A DNA stretch of 5,288 nucleotides from Desulfovibrio sp. (GTDB lineage Bacteria; Desulfobacterota; Desulfovibrionia; Desulfovibrionales; Desulfovibrionaceae): the NCBI GenBank assembly GCA_003525525.1, contig DQED01000002.1:1-5288 (forward strand). The letters run 5' to 3'. Shown one piece after another: positions 1 through 5,288 of this stretch. The notes under the pieces are model-generated. The model saw only the letters and a program-made list of their open reading frames with translations. It was not told where the DNA came from and did no database searches. The position numbers and the translations under genes are program-made. Each line of letters starts with the position of its first letter. Position 1 is the first letter of the stretch.

Positions 1-612
1 TTCGCCATGGTGGAGAGCTTTTTCGGCGGGGCCGGTTCGCAACCCAAGATCGAAGGGCGCGACTTCACGCCCATCGAACAGGCCATCATCAATCGTGTCG
101 TGCGCATCGCCTTGGAAAACATGGAGGAATCCTGGCAACCCGTACACGAGGTGCATATCGAGCTCGTGCGCAGCGAGGTCAACCCCCAGTTCGCGGCCAT
201 CGTGCCCCCAAGCGACGTGGTCATCGTCGTCACCTTCGAGGTGGAGCTGGAAAACGCCATCGGCTCGCTGATCGTCTGCCTGCCCTACGCCACCATCGAG
301 CCCATCCGCACCAAGCTCTACGCCTCCTTCCAGACCGAGCGCCTGGAAGTGGACCACGCCTGGATCGCGCGTTTCAAGGAACGGCTCATGGAGACCCCGG
401 TGGAGATGCTCGTGCGCTTCGGCCGCTCCCAGATCACCGGCCGCCAACTGCTCTCCCTCAAGCCCGGGGACATCATCATGCTCGACAACGACGTGGACGA
501 CCTGCTCGACGCCGAGATCCAGGGCGTGCGCAAGTTCCGGGGCATTCCGGGCCTCGTCAAGTCCAACAAGGCCTTCCAGATCGTCAAGGAAGAGGAAATC
601 CACTTCGAATAA
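1..612 (+). CDS. fliM: Flagellar motor switch protein FliM, C-terminal part (5' end outside window)
   Basis: FliM is part of the cytoplasmic C-ring of the flagellar motor. It binds CheY-P and, with FliG and FliN, sets the direction of rotation. The reading frame is open from base 1 and encodes 203 residues, against about 325-330 for a full FliM, so roughly the first 120-130 residues (including the N-terminal CheY-binding peptide) are missing. The segment starts within the CheC-like middle domain: the phrase FFGG, then EGRDFTPIEQAIINRVV and RSEVNPQFAAIVPPSDVV are characteristic of FliM. The last 75 or so residues (TPVEMLVRFGRSQITGRQLL, KPGDIIMLD) form the SpoA/FliN-like domain. The ATG at base 7 is an internal methionine, not the start. 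The gene ends in TAA at 610-612 and no other flagellar gene follows in the window, so it may end its operon. The only reservation is the truncation by the window edge. Confidence 0.95.
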   Translation, partial: FAMVESFFGGAGSQPKIEGRDFTPIEQAIINRVVRIALENMEESWQPVHEVHIELVRSEVNPQFAAIVPPSDVVIVVTFEVELENAIGSLIVCLPYATIEPIRTKLYASFQTERLEVDHAWIARFKERLMETPVEMLVRFGRSQITGRQLLSLKPGDIIMLDNDVDDLLDAEIQGVRKFRGIPGLVKSNKAFQIVKEEEIHFE

Positions 613-758
613 ACGGCCGGCCGGCCATGACGGTTTTGCAAGGCTTTCCCGACAGCAACCGGGACGAGGCGGCCTTTCCCGCCGGGATGCAGGCGATCCT
701 TCCCCGCATCGCGCGTTTTCCCGTGCCCTCCCAGCAGATGCCACATTTTCCTAACGAC

Positions 759-786
759 TTGCCATCACGGCACAAATCCGTAAAAT
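759..786 (+). promoter_or_regulatory. Predicted sigma70-type promoter of the amidoligase operon
   Basis: TTGCCA at 759-764 (5 of 6 matches to TTGACA) and TAAAAT at 781-786 (5 of 6 matches to TATAAT) are separated by 16 bp. This lies in the only conspicuously AT-richer stretch between fliM and the next gene. Transcription would begin near 793, giving a leader of about 55 nt to the ATG at 849 or about 30 nt to the GTG at 822. The position fits a promoter serving all four downstream overlapping genes. It is predicted from sequence only. Confidence 0.6.
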
Positions 787-797
787 CGTCATAAAAC

Positions 798-820
798 GCC
801 CATGGCCAACCCCCATGGGC
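798..820 (+). promoter_or_regulatory. Perfect inverted repeat in the operon leader (candidate operator or hairpin)
   Basis: GCCCATGG at 798-805 is exactly complementary to CCATGGGC at 813-820, with a 7-nt spacer (ccaaccc). It starts about 5 bases after the predicted transcription start. As DNA it could be an operator for a dimeric repressor; as RNA it would form an 8-bp GC-rich hairpin in the leader that could affect ribosome access. No T-run follows, so it is not an intrinsic terminator. The symmetry is seen directly; the function is inference. Confidence 0.45.
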
Positions 821-848
821 CGTGATAGTTGGCAAACCCGTGCGCTCC

Positions 849-1616
849 ATGCTCGACATACCCATCGGGGCCCAGCCCGACGACACCACCTGCGGCCCCA
901 CCTGCCTGCAAGCCATCTACCGCTATTACGGCGACGACGTGTCCCTGTCCTCGGTCATCGCCGAGACCACGACTTTGCCCGGCGGCGGCACGCTGGCCGC
1001 CTGGCTCGGTTGCCACGCCCTGCGCCGGGGCTATGCGGCGAGGCTTTACACCTTTGACCTGACCGTCTTCGACATCACGTGGTTCAACGGCACGCACGGC
1101 GTCGACCTCGCCGACAAGCTGGCCCGCCAGCGCCGCGTGAAGCGCAGTTCGCGGCTGCAAGCCACCACCGACGCCATGCTGGATTTCCTGCGCCAGGGCG
1201 GCGAGGTCCGTTTCGAGGACCTCACCGCCGGGCTCATCCGCGACATCCTCAAGCGCGACCGGCCCATCCTGGCCGGGCTTTCCGCCACCTACCTCTACCG
1301 CACCGCGCGCGAACGCGACGACGCGGACGGCAGGACGGTCTACGACGACCTGCGTGGCGAGCCCTCCGGGCATTTCGTGGTCATCGGCGGCTACGACCGG
1401 GAAAACCGCACCGCACACATCGCCGATCCGCTGTTGCCCAATCCCATCAGCGAGGGCCAGTACTACGAAGTGACGCTCAACCACCTCGTCTGCGCCGTCA
1501 TGCTCGGCATCATCACCCGTGACGCCAACCTGCTCGTGCTCTCGCCCCGCAAGAACGCCGCGCCCAAGGGCGGCAAAAAAGGAGCCTCCTCTCGTGTCCG
1601 TTCTGGTGGTCATTGA
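849..1616 (+). CDS. C39-like (papain-fold) cysteine peptidase, first gene of amidoligase operon
   Basis: Predicted cytoplasmic cysteine peptidase of 255 residues. The N-terminus carries the C39-type active site: Gln9 (oxyanion hole) six residues before Cys15 in AQPDDTTCGPTCLQAIYRYYGD. The catalytic His and Asp are likely His175 (SGHFVVIGGYD) and Asp193 (AHIADPL). There is no signal peptide, membrane segment or ABC-transporter domain, unlike bacteriocin-exporter C39 proteins, so it probably works on a product or protein of the same pathway. The last 20 or so residues form a basic, Gly/Lys/Ser-rich tail. The start is uncertain: in-frame choices are GTG 822, GTG 840 and ATG 849, none with a good Shine-Dalgarno. 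I chose ATG 849 because the conserved core begins there and the codons before it (ATA, GTT) are unlike the rest of the gene; GTG 822 would give 264 residues. It overlaps the ATP-grasp gene by 23 bp. Proteolysis is inferred; a transpeptidase role is possible. Confidence 0.8.
   Translation: MLDIPIGAQPDDTTCGPTCLQAIYRYYGDDVSLSSVIAETTTLPGGGTLAAWLGCHALRRGYAARLYTFDLTVFDITWFNGTHGVDLADKLARQRRVKRSSRLQATTDAMLDFLRQGGEVRFEDLTAGLIRDILKRDRPILAGLSATYLYRTARERDDADGRTVYDDLRGEPSGHFVVIGGYDRENRTAHIADPLLPNPISEGQYYEVTLNHLVCAVMLGIITRDANLLVLSPRKNAAPKGGKKGASSRVRSGGH
1579..1584 (+). promoter_or_regulatory. Shine-Dalgarno that sets the GTG start of the ATP-grasp gene
   Basis: AAGGAG lies 9 nt before the GTG at 1594, inside the end of the peptidase gene. 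It supports GTG 1594 over the upstream in-frame ATG at 1519, which would add 25 Arg/Pro-rich residues that look like out-of-frame translation of the peptidase gene. The sequence AGGAGCCTCCT (1580-1590) is also self-complementary. Confidence 0.75.
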
Positions 1617-3063
1617 AAACCCCGAGGACTGTTCCCTGGTTTTTTCCGGCGTGGAGCCGGTTGCGGCCCGGGCCTATCTCACCGACGAAACCTTCACCGG
1701 CCTCCGCGGCGTCAAGATCATCAACATCTGCCGCTCCTACCGTTACCAATCCATGGGCTACTACGTGTCGCTTCTGGCCGAGGCGCGCGGACACAAGCCC
1801 GTGCCCTCCATAACGGCCATCCAGGACATGAAGTCCATAGGCATCATCCGCCTCGCCTCCGACGAACTCGAGGAGGTGATGGCCAAGGCCCTGGCCGAAC
1901 ATCTACCAGAGAAACTGAGCTTTTCCGCTTACTTCGGAAAAACTCCTGAAAAAGGCCTCGAACAGCTGGCCTCGCGGCTGTTCAAGCTCTTCCCGTCGCC
2001 GTTCCTGCGCGCCGACCTGTCGTTTCAAAACGGCTGGCAGCTGCAAAACGTCTCGCCGCTGTCGGTCAAGGACATTCCGCCCGAGGAGCGCGACTTCGCG
2101 GAATCCGTGTCCACGGAGTATTTCGCCGGCAAAAAGCTCATCATCCCCAAGCGGCCCGTGTCCCGCTACGACATCGCCATCCTGCACGATCCCGAGGAGA
2201 CGCGGCCCCCGTCGAACGCCAAGGCCCTCAAGCGCTTCGTCAAAGCCGCCGAAACCCTCGGCGTCGGCGTGGAACTCATCACCCGCGAGGATTCCAACCG
2301 CCTGTCGGAATTCGACGCGCTTTTCATCCGCGAAACGACCAACGTGGACCACCATACCTACCGCATGGCGCGCAAGGCCATGGCCGAAGGCCTCGTGGTC
2401 ATCGACGACCCGGAATCGATCCTGCGCTGCTCCAACAAGGTCTATCTGGCCGAACTGATGGCGCGCCACAAGATTCCGGCCCCGCGCACGGTCATCGCCC
2501 ACTGCAAGAACATCGACCACATCCTGGAGGAACTGCCCCTGCCGTGCGTGCTCAAGCAGCCCGACAGCGCCTTTTCCCAGGGCGTGGTGCTCGTGCGCGA
2601 ATCCGACGCCCTGGTCAGCGAAGCCCGGCGGCTCCTCGCCAAATCCGACCTGGTCATCGCCCAGGAATACCTGCCTTCGGATTTCGACTGGCGCATTGGC
2701 ATCCTCGACCGCCGGCCGCTTTTCGCCTGCAAGTACTTCATGGCCGCCGGCCACTGGCAGATTTTGCGCAAGGGCAAGAGCGGCAAGGACATCTACGGCC
2801 GCGTGGAGACCCTGCCCGTGGGCAAGATCCCCAGGAAGGTCGTTTCCACGGCGCTCAAGGCCGCCGACGCCATCGGCGACGGCCTCTACGGCGTGGACCT
2901 CAAGCAGGTGGGCAACAAGGTCTACGTCATCGAGGTCAACGACAACCCCAACATCGACGCCGGCTTCGAGGACGAAGTCCTCCAGGACGAGCTGTACCTT
3001 CGCGTGGTGGAAGTGTTTCTCAAACGCATCGAACGCCGCAAAACCGGGAGCCTCAACATATGA
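1594..3063 (+). CDS. RimK-like ATP-grasp amidoligase with N-terminal RLAN-type domain
   Basis: Predicted ATP-dependent carboxylate-amine ligase of 489 residues starting at GTG. ATP-grasp enzymes of the RimK type activate a carboxylate as acyl-phosphate and join it to an amine, for example adding glutamate or making short peptides. Residues about 1-185 form an extra alpha/beta domain with the phrase CRSYRYQSMGYYVSLLAE (46-63), which matches my recollection of the RLAN domain found before RimK-like ligases. Residues about 190-480 are the ATP-grasp part: Lys321 in CVLKQPDSAFSQGV (ATP-binding lysine and loop), Glu358 in AQEYLP, Arg367 in DWRIGILD, Asp435 in YGVDLK, and the metal-binding Glu447/Asn449 in IEVNDNPN. 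All key residues are present, so it should be active. RimK proper is about 300 residues, so the N-terminal domain accounts for the size. It overlaps the peptidase gene by 23 bp and the GCS2 gene by 4 bp (ATGA), suggesting coupled translation. The substrates are unknown. Confidence 0.88.
   Translation: MSVLVVIENPEDCSLVFSGVEPVAARAYLTDETFTGLRGVKIINICRSYRYQSMGYYVSLLAEARGHKPVPSITAIQDMKSIGIIRLASDELEEVMAKALAEHLPEKLSFSAYFGKTPEKGLEQLASRLFKLFPSPFLRADLSFQNGWQLQNVSPLSVKDIPPEERDFAESVSTEYFAGKKLIIPKRPVSRYDIAILHDPEETRPPSNAKALKRFVKAAETLGVGVELITREDSNRLSEFDALFIRETTNVDHHTYRMARKAMAEGLVVIDDPESILRCSNKVYLAELMARHKIPAPRTVIAHCKNIDHILEELPLPCVLKQPDSAFSQGVVLVRESDALVSEARRLLAKSDLVIAQEYLPSDFDWRIGILDRRPLFACKYFMAAGHWQILRKGKSGKDIYGRVETLPVGKIPRKVVSTALKAADAIGDGLYGVDLKQVGNKVYVIEVNDNPNIDAGFEDEVLQDELYLRVVEVFLKRIERRKTGSLNI
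3046..3050 (+). promoter_or_regulatory. Shine-Dalgarno for the GCS2-family gene
   Basis: GGGAG lies 9 nt before the ATG at 3060, within the last codons of the ATP-grasp gene. Together with the ATGA stop/start overlap it fixes the start of the GCS2-family gene and argues that ribosomes reinitiate there. Confidence 0.65.
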
Positions 3064-4325
3064 GCCGGGCCAGACCGCTTTTTTCCGCCTACGGCATCGA
3101 AATCGAATACATGATCGTGGACCGGGGCACGCTTCGCGTGCTGCCCGTGGCCGACAAGCTGCTTGCCGCCGCCGCCCGCAAGGAAGGCGTCGCGGACGTC
3201 GACATGGGCGCGCTCACCTGGTCCAACGAACTCGTCAACCACGTGCTGGAGATGAAGGTCACAAAGCCCGCCAAAAGCCTGGTCGGCCTGGCCGACCAGT
3301 TCGCCGAGAGCGTGGCCATGGCCGACGCGCTGCTCGCGCCCCTAAACGGGCGGCTCATGCCCACGGGCGCGCACCCGTTCATGAATCCCCAGTCCGAAAC
3401 CGTGCTCTGGCCCCACGAATACGGCGAGATCTACAAGGCCTTCGACGCCGTCTTCGACTGCAAGGGGCACGGCTGGTCCAACCTGCAAAGCATGCACGTG
3501 AACCTCCCCTTTCGCGGGGACGAGGAATTCGCCCGGCTGCACGCCGCCATCCGGGTGCTGCTGCCCATCATGCCGGCCCTGGCCGCGTCCACGCCGCTGC
3601 TCGACGGCAAGGCGACCGGGTTCCTCGACGCGCGCATGGAGCAGTATTCCCACAACGCCGCGCGCGTGCCCTCGGTCATGGCCGCCGTCGTTCCCGAGGA
3701 CGTCTCCTCGGAACAGGAATACCGCGAACGCATCCTCGCGCCCATGTACCGGGACATCGCGCCGCTCGACCCGGCCGGCGTGCTCCAGGACGAGTTCCTG
3801 AACGCCCGGGGGGCCATCGCCCGCTTCGACCGGTCCACCATCGAGATCCGCGTCCTCGACACCCAGGAATGCCCCTGCGCCGACCTGGCCCTGGCCGGCG
3901 TGCTCACGGCGGCGCTCAAGGGCCTCGTGGAGGAGCGCTGGTCCACCTACGCGGAGCAGAAGGCCTGGGACACGCGGGAACTGGCCACCGTGTTCCAGAA
4001 CACCATCCGCAACGCCGGCCGCACCATGGTGCCCCAGAAGTACGCCAAGCTTTTCGGGGTCTACGCGCCCTCGAACATCCCGGCCCGCGTCATCTGGCGG
4101 CGGCTGACCCACAGTTGCCTGCCGGCCATGGACTACGACCCGGCCTGGGACAAACCGCTGCCCGTGCTCGTGGACCAGTCGAGCCTGGCCCGGCGCATCC
4201 TGGCCGCGCTCGATGGCGACCTGCGGCCCGTCAACATCCGCGGCGTCTACGAAAGGCTGTGCGACTGCCTGGAAAAAAACGAGCCGTTCAATGTCGGGCT
4301 GCTGGGCGCCGCTTATTACCTGTGA
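3060..4325 (+). CDS. GCS2-family carboxylate-amine ligase (glutamate-cysteine ligase-like)
   Basis: Predicted amide-forming ligase of the glutamate-cysteine ligase type 2 (GCS2/YbdK-like) family, 421 residues, with a glutamine-synthetase-like fold. Such enzymes couple the gamma-carboxyl of glutamate or a similar acid to an amine using ATP. Visible family motifs are GIEIEYM (12-18; Glu14 and Glu16 probable Mg-ATP ligands), SNELVNHVLEMK (55-66; Glu57, Glu64), TGAHPFMNP (102-110), QSMHVNLPF (143-151; His146, Asn148) and STIEIRVLDTQECPCADLAL (259-278; Arg264). Length is somewhat above the YbdK type (about 370). The start is the ATG overlapping the previous stop as ATGA; the final 35 bp are shared with the next gene in another frame. 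Glutathione synthesis is an obvious alternative, with the ATP-grasp enzyme as second ligase. However, the peptidase and FGase partners and the RLAN-type ligase point away from the usual gshA/gshB pair, so I do not name it gshA. Confidence 0.88.
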   Translation: MSRARPLFSAYGIEIEYMIVDRGTLRVLPVADKLLAAAARKEGVADVDMGALTWSNELVNHVLEMKVTKPAKSLVGLADQFAESVAMADALLAPLNGRLMPTGAHPFMNPQSETVLWPHEYGEIYKAFDAVFDCKGHGWSNLQSMHVNLPFRGDEEFARLHAAIRVLLPIMPALAASTPLLDGKATGFLDARMEQYSHNAARVPSVMAAVVPEDVSSEQEYRERILAPMYRDIAPLDPAGVLQDEFLNARGAIARFDRSTIEIRVLDTQECPCADLALAGVLTAALKGLVEERWSTYAEQKAWDTRELATVFQNTIRNAGRTMVPQKYAKLFGVYAPSNIPARVIWRRLTHSCLPAMDYDPAWDKPLPVLVDQSSLARRILAALDGDLRPVNIRGVYERLCDCLEKNEPFNVGLLGAAYYL

Positions 4326-5025
4326 GCACGCCGGCAACGCCGTGCCGCCCGAATACCTTCCGCTTTTTGCCGGGAGGGAGGGCCTGCTCGCCTCGCACCG
4401 CGGCTTCGACCTCGGGGCGCTGGCTACTGCCGCATCCCTCGCCCGGGCGGCCGGCGCGCCGCTTTTGTCCGTGGCATTTACGCGCCTGCTTGCCGACCAC
4501 AACCGCAGCATCGGCCATCCCCGCCTTTTTTCGGACATCACCAAACCCCTTCCCCGCCGGACCCGCCAAGAAATCCTCGCGGCCTGCTACGTTCCCCACC
4601 GCGAGGCCGTGATCGCCAAGGTCACTGCGCTTCGCGCCACAGGCAGGCGCGTGCTGCACATCGCCAGCCACAGTTTCACGCCGCGCCTGGGCGATGTCGT
4701 GCGCCACTGCGACGTGGGCTTTCTCTACGACCCGAAGCGTGCCGTGGAAAAGGCGTTTTGCAGCCGGTGGCTTCGCGAATTGCGCTGCCTGGACGGCGAT
4801 CTCATCCTGCGGCGCAACTATCCCTATCGCGGGGTGACGGACGGCCTGGTCACGGTCCTTCGCCGCCGCTTCGGCGAGGCCTATGCCGGCATGGAGCTCG
4901 AAGTGAACCAGCGCTTCGCCCGGGGCAGCGACGAAGCGCTCGCGAGCATCAACGAACATCTGGCCGAAGCGCTCCTGCGGGCCATGGGCCGGGAGACCGG
5001 CTGCCTGACGCCCGAAAAGGCCTGA
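4291..5025 (+). CDS. N-formylglutamate amidohydrolase-family protein
   Basis: Predicted hydrolase of the FGase family, 244 residues. Known members (histidine degradation) split N-formylglutamate into formate and glutamate. Motifs: ITCEHAGN (9-16), SHRGFDLGA (35-43), ADHNRS (68-73), HIASHSFTP (123-131) and MELEVNQ (201-207). These include the acidic and histidine residues expected at a metal-dependent active site. No hut genes are nearby, so here it more likely removes a formyl or other acyl/aminoacyl group from a product of the two ligases; this is inference from context. The start is ATG 4291, the only suitable codon close before the first conserved strand. It lies inside the GCS2 gene, giving a 35-bp overlap, with only a weak GAG 7 nt upstream, so translation probably depends on that of the gene before it. 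The upstream ATG at 4213 would add 26 residues typical of out-of-frame translation. The gene ends in TGA 10 bp from a convergent gene. Confidence 0.85.
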   Translation: MSGCWAPLITCEHAGNAVPPEYLPLFAGREGLLASHRGFDLGALATAASLARAAGAPLLSVAFTRLLADHNRSIGHPRLFSDITKPLPRRTRQEILAACYVPHREAVIAKVTALRATGRRVLHIASHSFTPRLGDVVRHCDVGFLYDPKRAVEKAFCSRWLRELRCLDGDLILRRNYPYRGVTDGLVTVLRRRFGEAYAGMELEVNQRFARGSDEALASINEHLAEALLRAMGRETGCLTPEKA

Positions 5026-5035
5026 ACACGCGGCG

Positions 5036-5288
5036 TTACGAACCGGCCCCAGCGACCGGGCCGCGCCCCTTGAAAAGGGTCAGGGCATTGCGTTCGCGCA
5101 CGGCCTCGAACAGCTGGCGCAGAAGCGGCAGGAAGGGACTCTCCCCGGCAGGACGGCCGTTCAGGGTCGCAACGGCCACGCGGGGTTCGGGCAGGATGCG
5201 CCGGGTAAGCAGGTTTTCAAGCGGCGCGAGCGCCGCCGGCAAGGCCGGATCGTCCGGGGCAAGGACCGTGTCGATGCGCCCGCCGCCG
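5036..5288 (-). CDS. C-terminal fragment of convergent gene, possibly LysR-type regulator
   Basis: The minus-strand frame is open from the right edge of the window to a TAA at 5038-5036, giving 83 C-terminal residues. Codon third positions are strongly G/C, so it is very likely coding, and its true start lies beyond the window. The TTG at 5242 is not a convincing start because the frame continues upstream with similar codon use. The fragment contains DTVLAPDDPALPAALAPL, then LLTRRILPEPRVAVATLNGR and SPFLPLLRQLFEAV. The last pattern (a strand followed by a helix of the form FLxLLR) resembles the end of the effector-binding domain of LysR-family regulators, but the match is weak and from memory. 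If it is a regulator it could act on the adjacent operon, although LysR genes are more often divergent from their targets. Its end converges on the FGase gene with a 10-bp gap. Confidence 0.6.
   Translation of the reverse strand, partial: GGGRIDTVLAPDDPALPAALAPLENLLTRRILPEPRVAVATLNGRPAGESPFLPLLRQLFEAVRERNALTLFKGRGPVAGAGS

Larger units (their letters stand above)
613..848. other. Intergenic region between fliM and the operon
   Basis: About 236 bp with no established gene. From left to right it has a self-complementary GGCCGGCCGGCC tract just after the fliM stop (615-626), a 55-codon ORF of uncertain status (627-794), a short GGCGG/CCGCC inverted repeat (668-683), the predicted promoter, and the inverted repeat in the leader. 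I see no tRNA, no convincing fliM terminator and no repeat array. Confidence 0.7.

Noticed and set aside
614..637. Possible fliM terminator: self-complementary GGCCGGCCGGCC followed by TTTT at 634-637
   Set aside because: The best hairpin has only a 4-bp stem and the T-run is short and about 8 nt away from the stem, so it does not qualify as an intrinsic terminator.
668..683. Inverted repeat GGCGG/CCGCC with 6-nt loop
   Set aside because: Five GC pairs without a T-run are expected by chance in DNA of this composition.
3060..4325. Reading the ATP-grasp and GCS2 genes as gshB and gshA for glutathione synthesis
   Set aside because: The ATP-grasp protein has a RimK-like rather than GshB-like pattern plus an extra N-terminal domain, and the peptidase and FGase partners do not belong to glutathione synthesis. 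It remains a fallback, not the preferred call.
3342..4544. 400-residue minus-strand open frame opposite the GCS2 gene, and similar ones at 789-1613, 1903-2754 and 4288-4959
   Set aside because: They are antisense to genes with clear family motifs, and their Gly/Val/His/Arg-rich composition shows no recognisable domain.
2544..4612. Very long plus-strand open frames: 593 residues ending at 4325 and 638 residues from 2696 to 4612
   Set aside because: The first is the GCS2 gene with a spurious Arg/Pro-rich extension upstream of ATG 3060. The second is an Arg/Pro/Ala-rich translation of the ATP-grasp, GCS2 and FGase genes in a wrong frame, as is usual in GC-rich DNA.
1..5288. CRISPR arrays, insertion sequences, attachment sites, tRNA or rRNA genes
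   Set aside because: No regularly spaced repeats, transposase motifs, terminal repeats or RNA-gene sequences were recognised by reading.

Overview
The window is GC-rich bacterial chromosome with strong G/C bias at third codon positions. It starts inside the flagellar switch gene fliM, so the host is probably a flagellated bacterium. The style of FliM and codon use resemble sulfate-reducing Desulfovibrionaceae (Desulfovibrio/Solidesulfovibrio type), but this is an impression from memory; no rRNA or other lineage marker is present.

Layout: (1) 1-612, the 3' part of fliM. (2) 613-848, an intergenic region of about 236 bp. It holds a good sigma70-type promoter (TTGCCA, 16 bp, TAAAAT at 759-786), followed directly by a perfect 8-bp inverted repeat (798-820) that lies in the predicted 5' leader. 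A 55-codon ORF of doubtful status (627-794) precedes and overlaps the promoter. (3) 849-5025, four same-strand genes whose ends overlap at every junction (23, 4 and 35 bp): a C39/papain-like cysteine peptidase, a RimK-like ATP-grasp ligase with an extra N-terminal domain (RLAN type), a GCS2-type carboxylate-amine ligase, and an N-formylglutamate amidohydrolase-family protein. (4) 5036-5288, the C-terminal 83 residues of a convergent minus-strand gene, tentatively a LysR-type regulator.

The four-gene block is the interesting part. Two enzymes of different folds that each make amide bonds with ATP (ATP-grasp and GCS2) are encoded with two enzymes that cut amide bonds (papain-like peptidase and FGase). 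None has a signal peptide or membrane segment, so the pathway looks cytoplasmic. The simplest reading is an operon that makes, trims or deprotects a small peptide or glutamate/amino-acid conjugate, or attaches amino acids to a protein. Gene sets of this general kind have been proposed from comparative genomics of amidoligases (work of Iyer, Aravind and colleagues, cited from memory). The product and the substrates cannot be read from the sequence.
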